Positions 33,801-42,163 are shown, numbered from the stretch's first letter. The stretch is 64,000 nt of DNA from Segniliparus sp051660745 (GCF_051660745.1 NZ_JBOFQF010000042.1:186001-250000), one strand, 5' to 3'. Program-made: numbers and translations. The notes: generated from the sequence alone by a model not told the origin.

Positions 33801-34100
33801 GGTCGGGTCTGCCCGTTCGATGAGCGGCGAAGCCGCGAAACCCGCCAGCCGCAGGCGAATGCGGCTCAGCATCCCCCGCGCGGCCGACCTGGTGAACGTG
33901 AGGCCGAGCACCTGCTCCGGCTCCACCAGCCCATTGGCGACCAACCAGACCACGCGGGCCGCGACGGTCTCCGTCTTCCCCGACCCCGCCCCGGCGAGCA
34001 CCACCGACGACGTGAGCGGCGCGCCGATCACCCGTTCTTGCTCCTCGCTCGGCAGTGGCGCGCCGATCGCTTGGGCGAGGAGCCGTGGACTGATCGTCAT
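30816..34100 (-). CDS. adnB: AdnB-type helicase-nuclease subunit
   Basis: The motor subunit of the mycobacterial AdnAB DNA end-resection machine. The 1094-residue protein has a full UvrD/PcrA-type SF1 helicase: VVLAGAGSGKTETVAARV (Walker A), VVLLDEYQDTGYAQR (motif II), GDPHQAIYAWRGA, VLTVHAAKGLEWDVVAV and YVAVTRAKRTLLL. A C-terminal RecB-family nuclease follows: FHEWVRGWY, GRIDAVFAQ, VVDWKTGRTD, QLSLYRLAW. No cysteine cluster is present. Start ATG 34100 overlaps the adnA stop by four bases; the frame is open further upstream only through a tandem repeat. Two short in-frame tandem repeats sit at about residues 520-543 and 863-885. Confidence 0.93.
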   Translation of the reverse strand: MTISPRLLAQAIGAPLPSEEQERVIGAPLTSSVVLAGAGSGKTETVAARVVWLVANGLVEPEQVLGLTFTRSAARGMLSRIRLRLAGFAASPLIERADPTGRLGDLLENSEPQVMTYDAYTGELASQWGLLLGGSAAPSADAAAGGRVVLSDAGMWQLAYETVAGWESLLAVDRGLVGAAEAVTALGRRMAEQLAGPERVTDAAEALARLVATLPKGPRQRAEPSLELRDAVAVQQARVELLGVVERIQERLRSSGATDFATQTARAAELAEKFPQVRAEESGARRVVLLDEYQDTGYAQRILLRALFGSGSGVAVTAVGDPHQAIYAWRGASAGNLAAFRTDFDAPDALTLMTSWRNPSSVLRLANLTAAPLRGSGQAVPELTARPEAPDGEVRAALFEDVALERAWIAERLREALDTRDRGAQERATAAVLVRRNADALPIAEALAAAGLEAQVVGLGGLLATPEVSDLVAMLELVADPSSSAAALQVLTSPRWRIGAADLAALAARVGELGPSRQRQQSPTGSAVSQSPTGSAVSQSPTGWDELVAQLAAVLAEDGAEHAGLGDALADLGDPARYSSAGHARLLVLAGELERLRGQLDRPLPEFVTLAERTTGLAVEAGPHTKERLSSFASVVAEHAKGVALIGGRASLSGLVGYLRVAETVERGLPVGETAPDPRKVQVLTVHAAKGLEWDVVAVAHLVKGVFPSGRPRSTWIGDLAELPPDDLGPLTSSQDRAELQEMLRAEREAAKELSGEEERRLGYVAVTRAKRTLLLSGHWWAEGVERPLGPSAFLVEWHDALAAAGMAVRGAPDAWAESPALDAVNPLIGEAEGAVWPADPLLGRRAAVQRGADLVRSALAKGLADETVLADETGLAETGLAETGPDDDSELFEAVAALIAERTVAGSAAERAGLTVSDVVGLVTDPVGFEQERARRGPRPPAPEAQTGVGFHEWVRGWYLSEELLGLDELPGAADDDEVAYEKLRQRFLDSPWAARSPVAVEAPFELNLDGVLVRGRIDAVFAQPGGGFVVVDWKTGRTDPRKARAQLSLYRLAWQRLTGAAKVSGAVHEVASGKTIVFDDLYTAEELAALLR
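31446..31511. repeat. In-frame 15/18-bp tandem array in adnB
   Basis: Four units: CCCTGTCTCCGCAAG twice (31446-31475), then CCCTGTCTCATCGGCAAG and CACTGTCTCGTCGGCAAG (31476-31511). On the coding strand they give ADETV-LADETG-LAETG-LAETG, an acidic linker between the helicase and nuclease parts. Unit lengths are multiples of three, so copy-number change keeps the frame. Confidence 0.85.
32473..32540. repeat. In-frame 27-bp tandem array in adnB
   Basis: The 27-bp unit CCGGTCGGCGACTGAGACAC plus AGCACTG occurs at 32473-32499 and 32500-32526, followed by a 14-bp partial copy. It encodes repeats of SQSPTGSAV in a helicase subdomain loop. Two perfect copies suggest recent expansion. Confidence 0.88.
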
Positions 34101-37100
34101 GCCGGGCCTCGCAGGCCTGTTTCCCGAGACCCCTCTTCCCGAGACTCTTCTTCTCGAAACACCTCTTCTCGAAACACCGGGCAGCAGCGCCTGCCCGGGC
34201 AGCTGCCGCAGCCGGAGTTCGGCCGGGCGCGGAACGCCGGCCCGGTGGCCGCCCCGGCGGCCTCGCGGATCAAGCCGGTCCACTCGGCCGCCGAGTCCTC
34301 GGCGAGGGCTGGCTGCTCGCGCTCGGCGGCTCCCACCTCTTTGCGCGGGGCTCCGAGGAAGACCAGCCTGGCCCCCGCAACCGGTTCGTCCCGTGCGGCC
34401 CGCACGATGAGCTGGTAGCAGGCCAGTTGCGCGTCCTCGCGGACGTCCGCCGCGCTCCTCGGCGTCTTCGCGGTCTTCAGATCCACGATCACAAGCTCGC
34501 CGTCCGCGTTCTTCTCCAGCCGGTCGATCCGGCCCTTGAGCTTGACTTCCGGAGCCGTCCCTGCCAGCCCCGGTGCATCAGCGGGATGAGCTGCAAGGCG
34601 GAAGGAGTCGACTGGGGGCGCCTCCCGCTTGCGGGGGAGCGCCGGGGAGGCGGAGCGTGCACGAGACTCCGACAACGCCGCAGGTCGGCCGCTGAGCGCC
34701 GGGAGGGTCATCTCCACGGGGATCTCCACCCCTACCTCGGCCAGCTCGCCGCGCGACGCGCCCAACCATGTCGAGAACGTGGCAAGAAGCCGTTCGAGCT
34801 GGTCCCGCCGCCGCCCGGCTGCCCAAGGCGGCCTGGCGGAGCGGGCGTCCGCTTGGCGTATCGCCTCGTCCAGCGCCGAGGACAGCTCCTCCTCGGCGAA
34901 CCGCCCCGAGACGGCGGCCAGCAGGTGCACCGCCGTTCCGGCGGCGGCCGCCTCGCTTGGCGCGGACGTCGCCGCCCGCTCGTACAGCCAGCGCAGCGGG
35001 CAGACGAGCAGCTGCTCCACACGGGAGGGGCTCAGCGTCACGGCGCCGCCATCGCCGAGCGGCTCGTCCGTCGAGACCTCGGCGAGCCCGTGCCAGCTCT
35101 TCGGATGCGCGCCGATCACCCCGACCCGCGCCAAATCGGCGAGCGCCGAGGCCGCGCGGCGCGCCCCGTCCTCGTCCGCCCCACAGGCCCGGCTGCGCAA
35201 CTCGGCCACCACGCCGGCCGCGCTCCACGGCGTCGCCCGCCTCGCCTGCCGAGGAGCCACGTCGGATTCCTCCTGCGCGAAACGGGCCAACGGGGCCAAG
35301 AAACGCGACGGCACGAGATCGCCCTCCCCTTCCACCGCAGTGACCAGCAGCTGCTCCCGAGCTCGGGAGCAGGCGAGATACAGCAGCCTGCGCTCCTGCG
35401 CCAACACTTGTTTGCGCATGTCGAGCCTCGCCTCTGCCTCGATTCCCGACAAGGCGGCCGCCAGATCGTCCACGCCGAGCAGCGAGCTCGACTCCGAAAG
35501 CCCCGGCCAGAGGCCTTCCTGCACGCCGCAGACCACGACAACATCCCATTCCTGGCCCGCCGCGGCGTGCGCGGAGGACAGCGCCACCGCCTCGGACAGG
35601 CCCTCGCCGCCGAGCCTCCCCGACACGGGCAGCCGCTCGCCCTCGATCCGGTCCGCGAACCGGGCCAGCGCTTGGCCTGTGTCTCGAGGGCCAGCGGCCC
35701 ACGAGTCGGGCGAGGCATGCGCCCGCGCGGCGGCGAAGAGCGCGTTCACCGCCGCGAAATCTGGCTCCGCGAGCGCCTCGTCGCCCCAGCGCTCTTCCAG
35801 CTCGCTCGCCGACCACGCCGCCCACAACACGTCCTCCACGCCCCGCGCTTCCCGCGCCGCCGCCCTGGCCGACCGCCACACGGCGCGCAGCCGCAGGACG
35901 GACTCGGGCGCCTCTTCCCCGTCTTCCTCGTCGCCAAGACGGTCCTCGTCAAAGACGAGCGCGGCGAGGGATTCGAGCGACGGGCGGTCCGGCTCCTGGG
36001 CGCGCAGCCGTCGGCGCAGCGCGCGCGCCTCGGCGATAGTGGCTCCGGCCAATGGCGAGAGCAAGAGGGCCAACGCCGTTGAGGGTTCGAGCGTTGTCCC
36101 CGCGAGCGCCTTGAGCAACACCAACAACGCCGATACGGTCGTATTCGCGGCGAGCGGCCCGCTGGCGCCCGCCGTTCGCAAGGGCACGCCCGCGAGCGCC
36201 GCCGCCCGCGCCAAGGACGGGGCGAACGCCGGGACAGAGCGGACCAGCACCGCCATCTTCGACCACGGGACATGGTCGCGGGCATGCGCCCTGCACAACG
36301 CCTCGACCACCCCCTCGGCCTGCGCGGCCGTCGTCGGGTACAGCCGCACCCGCGCCTCGCCCGTGCCGGACTCGCGCGAAGTCGCGACCTTGCCCGCCGC
36401 CCGAGGCGCGACTGCCTCGACCAGCTCCGCCACGGGGGCGGACAGGCGCCAGCTCGGCCCGAGGCGCAGCCGCTCGGCGCGCCGCCACAGGTCGAGGCTC
36501 GTCTGCGCGCCTTGGAACCAGAACACCGACTGGTCCGGATCGGCGGCGAGGACCGCGAGATCGGCCCGGCGGACGAGCAGGTTGACCAGCCGGGCCGCTT
36601 GCGGGTCGAAATGCTGCGCGTCGTCGACCAGCACAACGAGCGACGTCGGGGCGGGCCCGATCGGCCCTGCCTTTGGCACGGTCAGCAGGTCGGGGTCCTC
36701 CGCCGCCGCGTCCAGCGCGGCGGTCAGCAGCTCGGCCGCGTCCAGCGACCCCGGGCTCCCCGCCGGGTCCGCCATGCCGACCGCGTTGCGCAGCGTCATC
36801 ACCTGCTCGTACTCCTGCCACGTCCGCCCGGCCGCGACCCACTCCGGGCGGCCGCGCTCTTTGCCGAGCGCGATCAGCCCCTCGGGGCCGTGGCCGTGCT
36901 GGGCCGCGCGCTGGAAGACCGACCGCAGTTGCGCGGTGAACTCCGCCGAGCCGAGCGCGCCGCGCAACGACGCAGGCCAACGCCCGGCCTGCTCGGCGGC
37001 CAGCTCGCGCAACGTCGCGTCCTGCTCCGCCGCAGGGATCAACCGGGGCGGCGGATTGCCGAACGTCCGCGCTTTCGCTTCAAGCAGCGCGAACGCATAG

Positions 37101-37390
37101 GAATGCGTGGTCCGCACCAGCGGCTTGGCGAGCACCAGCTCCGGGCTCGCGCGCAACAGCCTTCGATGGATCTCGCCGCGCAGCAGATCGGCGGCGGCTC
37201 GGTTCGAGGCGAGGACGACCACCGCCGTCTCGGGCCGCAGCGCCCAATGGCACGCCAGCTCGACCACCAGCCGCGTCTTGCCCGTCCCAGGGCCGCCGAC
37301 AACCATGACCGGCTCCCGCCGGGCGAGCGCCGACTCCTGGAACAGCCGGGCAGGCTCGTCGAATGGCTGGGACGCGGTCATCGCCTCCAT
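34097..37390 (-). CDS. adnA: AdnA-type helicase-nuclease subunit
   Basis: Partner of AdnB in double-strand-break end processing. About 1097 residues: Walker A VVGGPGTGKTRLVVELA, but motif II is LVVLVDDAQHF (DDAQ rather than DExQ), in line with a weak AdnA motor. The C-terminal nuclease has AGTAVHLLAAV, GRIDRLEKN, VIVDLKTAKT and QLACYQLIV. Cysteines in LLVCPLRWLY and CGSCPGRRCCP fit a 4Fe-4S clasp. Repeat copy C is translated inside the nuclease domain (about residues 897-936). The start is uncertain: ATG 37390, ATG 37381 (GGAGG only 2 nt away) and a TTG at 37411 are all open. The C-terminal tail is a 5-residue tandem repeat. Confidence 0.92.
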   Translation of the reverse strand: MEAMTASQPFDEPARLFQESALARREPVMVVGGPGTGKTRLVVELACHWALRPETAVVVLASNRAAADLLRGEIHRRLLRASPELVLAKPLVRTTHSYAFALLEAKARTFGNPPPRLIPAAEQDATLRELAAEQAGRWPASLRGALGSAEFTAQLRSVFQRAAQHGHGPEGLIALGKERGRPEWVAAGRTWQEYEQVMTLRNAVGMADPAGSPGSLDAAELLTAALDAAAEDPDLLTVPKAGPIGPAPTSLVVLVDDAQHFDPQAARLVNLLVRRADLAVLAADPDQSVFWFQGAQTSLDLWRRAERLRLGPSWRLSAPVAELVEAVAPRAAGKVATSRESGTGEARVRLYPTTAAQAEGVVEALCRAHARDHVPWSKMAVLVRSVPAFAPSLARAAALAGVPLRTAGASGPLAANTTVSALLVLLKALAGTTLEPSTALALLLSPLAGATIAEARALRRRLRAQEPDRPSLESLAALVFDEDRLGDEEDGEEAPESVLRLRAVWRSARAAAREARGVEDVLWAAWSASELEERWGDEALAEPDFAAVNALFAAARAHASPDSWAAGPRDTGQALARFADRIEGERLPVSGRLGGEGLSEAVALSSAHAAAGQEWDVVVVCGVQEGLWPGLSESSSLLGVDDLAAALSGIEAEARLDMRKQVLAQERRLLYLACSRAREQLLVTAVEGEGDLVPSRFLAPLARFAQEESDVAPRQARRATPWSAAGVVAELRSRACGADEDGARRAASALADLARVGVIGAHPKSWHGLAEVSTDEPLGDGGAVTLSPSRVEQLLVCPLRWLYERAATSAPSEAAAAGTAVHLLAAVSGRFAEEELSSALDEAIRQADARSARPPWAAGRRRDQLERLLATFSTWLGASRGELAEVGVEIPVEMTLPALSGRPAALSESRARSASPALPRKREAPPVDSFRLAAHPADAPGLAGTAPEVKLKGRIDRLEKNADGELVIVDLKTAKTPRSAADVREDAQLACYQLIVRAARDEPVAGARLVFLGAPRKEVGAAEREQPALAEDSAAEWTGLIREAAGAATGPAFRARPNSGCGSCPGRRCCPVFREEVFREEESREEGSRETGLRGPA
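34121..34180. repeat. 15-bp tandem array at the adnA/adnB junction
   Basis: Four 15-bp units of the form TTCYCGARACMCCTC (34121-34135, 34136-34150, 34151-34165, 34166-34180), diverging stepwise. On the coding strand they form the C-terminal tail of AdnA (FREEV-FREEE-SREEG-SRETG), ending just before the overlapping start of adnB. Copy-number change would alter only the tail length. Confidence 0.88.
34584..34700 (+). repeat. Dispersed hairpin-core repeat, copy C, inside adnA
   Basis: About 117 bp from GGATGAGCTGCAAGGCGG to CCGCTGAGCGCC with the identical 22-bp core at 34614-34635. In adnA (opposite strand) it is translated as LSGRPAALSESRARSASPA followed by LPRKREAPPVDSFRLAAHPA, between the beta-strand VEMTLP and VKLKGRID of the nuclease fold. 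Relative to copy B, an internal length difference shifts the frame, so the core is read in a different frame in each host gene, yet both remain open. Confidence 0.85.
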
Positions 37391-37537
37391 CTCACCACTT
37401 CGATCCGACAATTCGAGCAGGCGCCGCCTCCGAGGCGTGATGTAAAATTCGGGGGACCCGAGGTTCCGCCACGTGAGAGCGCTGAGACAATCCGCACAAT
37501 CTTTTCACCCTGCGTGTGAAGATCGCCGGCCATAGAA

Positions 37538-37556
37538 TAAGGCGAGCCTTGCCCGC
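37538..37556. promoter_or_regulatory. Weak IdeR/DtxR-box-like sequence upstream of the first PapA gene
   Basis: TAAGGCGAGCCTTGCCCGC, with the dyad AAGGC-GAGCCTT, matches about 13 of 19 positions of the IdeR operator consensus. It lies 27 bp before the first PapA-like start, in the 192-bp gap between adnA and that gene. The match is imperfect and such GC-rich dyads can be accidental. Confidence 0.22.
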
Positions 37557-37582
37557 GCCATCCAACAGAAAGGAACTGGCCG

Positions 37583-39040
37583 ATGGAATTTGTCGAACTC
37601 TTCGACTATCCGATCACTCCTGGCCGGGTCACGCATTGGATGGCGCACTCCGAGGCCCCGCTGCAGGAATGGCAGCTGGACACGCGCGCGGTCTCCTTCG
37701 TCCACGAGACGCACCTGCGCGACTACACGCTCGCCAGCACCGGGTCCAGGGAATCGTGGATCGGCACCGCCCTTGAGTTCGAAGGCGAGCTCGACCACGA
37801 GGCGCTGCGCCGCACGCTCAAGATTTGGGCCGACCGCCACGAGGTGCTGCGCTCCCAGGTCGAGCTCATCGACCTGGTCAAGCCGAAAACCTCCTCGCTG
37901 ATCCGCCGCACCCTCCCCCCCGGCGCGGTGGACTTCGTCCAAGTCGACGCGGGCGACCTCGGCTCGGCGACCGCCGTGCACCGCGAGCTCAGCCACCAGT
38001 TCGACACCATCGCCTCGCCGTCGCGCTGGCCCGGCTACGTGTTCTCCACCATCGAGCGCGACGACGGCACCTTCACCGTCCTGTTCGTCGCCGACCACAG
38101 CCTCCTCGACGGCTACTCGATCTACCTGCTCGGCAACGAGCTGGTGCAGCTGTACCGCCAAATCCTGGTCGAAGCGCCCGATTTCGTCCCGCCGCCTGCG
38201 ACGGACAAGGACTCCTACGTGGACTTCTCCACCGAAGAGCGAGTGACGGCCCAGGCCGTGGAGGCCGAGCATCCCGCCGTGCGCGCGTGGGAGGCGGTCT
38301 TCAAGGACGGCGGCTCGGTGACGTTCCCGCTCTCCCTCAACGACATCAGGCCGCACTGCGGACGCGTGGCGCAACGCGGCTACATGTCGTGGCTCCTCGA
38401 CTCGCAGCTGAGCGAGGATTTCGCCATCGCGTGCAAAACGGCAGGGGGGAACTACCAGGCAGGCCTGATCGCCGCGCTGGCCCTCTCCACGAAGCTCACC
38501 TCGGACCGGGAGACGTTCTCGGCCGTCATGCCGTTCCACACGCGGAACAACCCGCGCTGGGCCGAGTCGCTGGGGTGGTTCGTCGGCATCGCGCCGATGG
38601 TCGTCGACCTCCGCGAACCCAGCTCGTTCTCGGAGGCCATCCCGCTCGCGCAGCAGACCCAGCAGACCGGCAGGCTCGTCGCGTCGGTGCCGTACGCGCG
38701 GGTCTGCGAGCTGCTCCAGCCCACGGCGAAGAACTCTTTCCTGGTGTCCTTCATCAACGGAGCCACCATCCCCGGCGGCGACCAATGGGAAGAGTGGAAG
38801 CTGCGGGGGCTGCGGAGCAAGAACTACTCCGACGAAGAGGTCGCGCTGTTCTTCAACCGCTCGCCCTCGGGGCTCGTGCTCTGCGGCCGCTACCCGAACA
38901 CCGAAACCGCCACTCGAAACGTCCACAAATTCCTCTCGACATTCCGCCGGATCATCGTGAACGTGGCCGAGACCGGCGATTTCACGCTGCCCGCGCAGAA
39001 AATCGCCGCGCGCCTCGAGCGGCTGAGCCAACCCGCGTAG
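37583..39040 (+). CDS. PapA-like condensation-domain acyltransferase 1
   Basis: A 485-residue stand-alone condensation-fold protein of the polyketide-associated acyltransferase type (PapA1/PapA2/PapA3-like). The catalytic HX3D motif is FVADHSLLDGYS (about residue 173-177). The N-terminus PITPGRVTHWMAHSE and the motif SLGWFVGIAPM, part of the bridge typical of PapA proteins, support the assignment. These enzymes move fatty acyl or mycolipanoyl groups onto trehalose or diol acceptors in the cytoplasm. AAAGGA precedes the ATG by 8-9 nt. It is the first of three consecutive homologues; no PKS, FadD or MmpL is nearby. Confidence 0.85.
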   Translation: MEFVELFDYPITPGRVTHWMAHSEAPLQEWQLDTRAVSFVHETHLRDYTLASTGSRESWIGTALEFEGELDHEALRRTLKIWADRHEVLRSQVELIDLVKPKTSSLIRRTLPPGAVDFVQVDAGDLGSATAVHRELSHQFDTIASPSRWPGYVFSTIERDDGTFTVLFVADHSLLDGYSIYLLGNELVQLYRQILVEAPDFVPPPATDKDSYVDFSTEERVTAQAVEAEHPAVRAWEAVFKDGGSVTFPLSLNDIRPHCGRVAQRGYMSWLLDSQLSEDFAIACKTAGGNYQAGLIAALALSTKLTSDRETFSAVMPFHTRNNPRWAESLGWFVGIAPMVVDLREPSSFSEAIPLAQQTQQTGRLVASVPYARVCELLQPTAKNSFLVSFINGATIPGGDQWEEWKLRGLRSKNYSDEEVALFFNRSPSGLVLCGRYPNTETATRNVHKFLSTFRRIIVNVAETGDFTLPAQKIAARLERLSQPA

Positions 39041-39223
39041 AGCCTGATTTCGTTAACAAACTGCAACCTCGTAGTTGAACTGGGCTTCCGCGCCGGGCCG
39101 AGGCCGCAGAACGGGTAAAACGGCAGCTCGACCGCCATGGCGCCGCCAACCGGGACGGAGCACATGGCAAACTAGTCCTCTAGCGCGTACCACGCCCAGC
39201 AACGACCCGAGGGACACCATCGA

Positions 39224-40771
39224 GTGAATCAACCGCCGACAGACGTCAACGGCGACGTCGAAGCCCAGACGCCGCACTCGCGCCCGAAGGAGACACTGGG
39301 CATCCAGATCCCGTCCTCCTTCTGGAAGCTTCCCTCGGGAAAGGTCTGGGAGTGGAAGGTGACCGCTCCTGAGGCGCAGGTCGGGCCGAACGCACTGGTG
39401 AGCCCCGTGCCCGCCTCGTACATCCAAGAGCGGCACATCCGCCGCGCGGCGGCGAACGCCAAACTGTCCACCCCCCCTCCTGCGGTGTGGGAAACGGTAT
39501 CGGTGGATTTCGAAGAGCCGCTCGATCCCGCGGTGTTGGGCAGGGTCTGGCAGCGCCTCCTGCAACGGCATGACAGCCTGCGGTCGTGGTTCGAAGTGCA
39601 AGAGCTGCCCGCGATCGGCAACGCGGGCCAGGCGATCTCCAAGGTGGTCCGGCACGAAGTGGACCCGGCCTCGGTCACCTGGGAGCTTGTCGAAGGCCCA
39701 GCCTTCGAGACCGGCGAAGAGGTCCGAGACTACTTGGTGTCGCGCTTCAACGAGGGGACCTCGCCGCTGCGTTGGCCAGCGCTCGTCTTCGCGGCCGTCG
39801 AGCACGAGGGCGGGTTCCATGCCGTCTTCTCCGAGGACCACAGCTTCTGCGACGGGCACGCCAACCTCGTGACCATCGTCGAGATCAAATCCCTGTACAC
39901 GGCGCTCGCCAAGGGCGGCCCCCTCGTGCTGCCCGAGCCGGGCAGCCAGCTCGAAGCCGCCCGCGAGGAGCGCGCGAGGCTCGCCTCGCTCACACTGGAC
40001 TCCCCACAGACGCAGCGGTGGATCGAGTACTACCACACCCTCGGCGCGCAGCTCCAGAAGTTCCCTTTGCCGCTCGGCCTCGACTCGGGCAGCGCCATGG
40101 GCGGCAAGGTGCTGCGGTTCGACCTCATCGCCGAGAGCGACGCCGAAGTCCTGCACAAATACTGCAAAGAGCATGGCGGCGGCTTCACCGCGGGCGTGTA
40201 CGCGGCCTTCGCGGCCGTGAACTACGAGCTCGGCGAGCAAGACCAGTTCAACATGCTGCGCGCGGTGTCCACCAGGGACTTCGAGCGCTACAACTACACG
40301 CACGGCTGGTTCATCAACACGATCCCCGTGGTGTTCGACCTCGGCGGCGTGACCGATTTCGCGGACCTCGTCCCGCGCGCGCAACAGGCGATGAACGCCT
40401 CGAAGGACCTCACCTCGGTCCCGATCCAGCGCGTCATCGACCTCGTCGCCGAGGCGATGGGCACGAGCGACTCGACCGGCATCCCCTTCCAGCCGCCGCC
40501 GATGATCTCGTTCATCGACGCGAGGCCGTTCCCGGCCTGGCTCACCACGCAGCAAACGTCGTACCACAAGATCGTGCAGCCGGTGCCGCCGACCGCGACG
40601 GTGTTCAACTGGCTCAACCGGTACCACGACGTGCTCGAGCTCGTCGCGTATTTCCCCGACAACCCGATTGCCGAGGCCTCGATCCAGAAGTATGTCGACA
40701 ACCTGCGCAGCGTGCTCCACGATGTGGTCGAAACCGGCGGCCACACCCTCGCGCAGCTGTCGCGCGTCTAA
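39224..40771 (+). CDS. PapA-like condensation-domain acyltransferase 2
   Basis: A 515-residue homologue of the previous protein with its own HX3D motif, FSEDHSFCDGHAN (about residue 206). HGWFINTIPVVFDLGG corresponds to the bridge region. A ~90-residue N-terminal extension rich in polar residues precedes the condensation fold (SVDFEEPLDPAVLGRVWQRLL). Start GTG 39224 with GAGGGA 9 nt upstream. A 183-bp spacer with no gene separates it from the first copy. Identity to copy 1 looks low, so the three probably have distinct acceptors. Confidence 0.82.
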   Translation: MNQPPTDVNGDVEAQTPHSRPKETLGIQIPSSFWKLPSGKVWEWKVTAPEAQVGPNALVSPVPASYIQERHIRRAAANAKLSTPPPAVWETVSVDFEEPLDPAVLGRVWQRLLQRHDSLRSWFEVQELPAIGNAGQAISKVVRHEVDPASVTWELVEGPAFETGEEVRDYLVSRFNEGTSPLRWPALVFAAVEHEGGFHAVFSEDHSFCDGHANLVTIVEIKSLYTALAKGGPLVLPEPGSQLEAAREERARLASLTLDSPQTQRWIEYYHTLGAQLQKFPLPLGLDSGSAMGGKVLRFDLIAESDAEVLHKYCKEHGGGFTAGVYAAFAAVNYELGEQDQFNMLRAVSTRDFERYNYTHGWFINTIPVVFDLGGVTDFADLVPRAQQAMNASKDLTSVPIQRVIDLVAEAMGTSDSTGIPFQPPPMISFIDARPFPAWLTTQQTSYHKIVQPVPPTATVFNWLNRYHDVLELVAYFPDNPIAEASIQKYVDNLRSVLHDVVETGGHTLAQLSRV

Positions 40772-40801
40772 GCCGGATCGCGTCGGGCTCGGACGGCTGC
40801 C

Positions 40802-42163
40802 ATGCTGGTCACAACAATCGACCTAGTCGAGCTGGAACCAGGCGGCTACCTGCAGTGGCAGTCGCCCCCTCCGCCGCCTGGCCTCCTGTCGGACATCCCG
40901 CCGTCGGTGAACCAGAACTTCCATCTCAGCCATGCGCTGAAGGACTCCGAGGAGACCGAGACCTGCTCTGGCGGCTGGCTCGCCGCGACCTTCGACGTGC
41001 CGGGCCCGATCCTCGTCGACGCGCTCACCGAATCCTTCACCGCCCTCATGCGCAGGCATGAGAGCCTGCGCTGCTCCTTCGAGAAAACAGACGGGAAAAT
41101 CGTCCGCCGCGTCTATCCAGACCACGATGTCGCATTCGTCGCGCCAGGCGCGCCCGTTCTCGTGCGTTCGGCTGAGGACGCCCAGGCGGCGCTGCGCCAC
41201 AGCCTCAGCTCGGCATGCGATCCGACCCGTTTCCCCGCCGTGCTGTTCGCCGCGCTCGACCGCCCCGAGACAAGCACCGTGGTCTGCGGTTTCGACCATA
41301 GCGCGGTGGACATGTTGTCGCTCGCGCTCATCGTCCGCGAGCTTCGGGACGACTACTCTGCCCGCGTCGCGGGCAGAGCCACGCCCGAGCTGGCCCCCGT
41401 GGGCAGCTTCCTGGAGTACTGCGCGTACGAGACCGGGCAGCATCCGCCGTCGCAGACCCGTCTGGGGCTGGAGATCTGGCGGGAGTTCCTCGCGTCCCAG
41501 GGCGGGGTCTTCCCCGGCTTCCCGCTCGACCTCGGCGTATCGCCCGGCGAGGTCGCGGCGCAGCGCACAGCCGTGTTCCAACTGCTCGACAGCGCCGAGG
41601 CAGACGCGTTCGAAGCGATCTGCGAGAGCCATGAGGGGAAAATCTTCTCGGGCGAGCTGACCGCGCTGGCCACTGCGGTGCGCGAGCTCGGCGGACCCGA
41701 CCAGATAGCGACGCTCACCCCGATCAGCACCCGGATACGCCCCGAATGGGCGGAGGCCGTGGGCTGGTTCGTCACGAATATCCCCCTGGTGTTCGGCTGC
41801 GGCGCCGATTTCGCAGACGGCACACGGCAGAACCGCGCGTCCTTCCGCGCGGCGCTGCCCGCCGCCAAGGTGCCGATCGGGCAAGTGATCTCCGGCCAAG
41901 CAGGCCCGTTCTCCTTCGCCCGCAAAGACGTGTCCATGGTGAGCCATATCGACTATCGCAGGGTGTTCGGCCCGAAGCCCGACCTCGCGCTCCGCGCGAC
42001 GCATATCAGCAACGCCACCGTCGCGGACGACGCGCAGTTCTGGTTCTCCCGCACGGGCGAAGGCCTGTGGCTGCGGGTCCGCCACCCCGACACCGCCATC
42101 GCGAGCGCCACGATCGGCCAGCTGCGCGAACGGCTCGGCGAGGTCTTGGGCAAACAACTCTGA
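40802..42163 (+). CDS. PapA-like condensation-domain protein 3
   Basis: A 453-residue member of the trio. The motif is VCGFDHSAVDMLS: His and Asp are kept but the Gly after Asp is replaced by Met, so activity is less certain. AVGWFVTNIPLVFGCG corresponds to the bridge. The N-terminal ELEPGGYLQWQSPPPPPG is a proline-rich variant. It begins 30 bp after copy 2 and is probably cotranscribed, with a poor ribosome binding site. It could act as a condensation partner or acyl carrier for the other two. Confidence 0.78.
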   Translation: MLVTTIDLVELEPGGYLQWQSPPPPPGLLSDIPPSVNQNFHLSHALKDSEETETCSGGWLAATFDVPGPILVDALTESFTALMRRHESLRCSFEKTDGKIVRRVYPDHDVAFVAPGAPVLVRSAEDAQAALRHSLSSACDPTRFPAVLFAALDRPETSTVVCGFDHSAVDMLSLALIVRELRDDYSARVAGRATPELAPVGSFLEYCAYETGQHPPSQTRLGLEIWREFLASQGGVFPGFPLDLGVSPGEVAAQRTAVFQLLDSAEADAFEAICESHEGKIFSGELTALATAVRELGGPDQIATLTPISTRIRPEWAEAVGWFVTNIPLVFGCGADFADGTRQNRASFRAALPAAKVPIGQVISGQAGPFSFARKDVSMVSHIDYRRVFGPKPDLALRATHISNATVADDAQFWFSRTGEGLWLRVRHPDTAIASATIGQLRERLGEVLGKQL

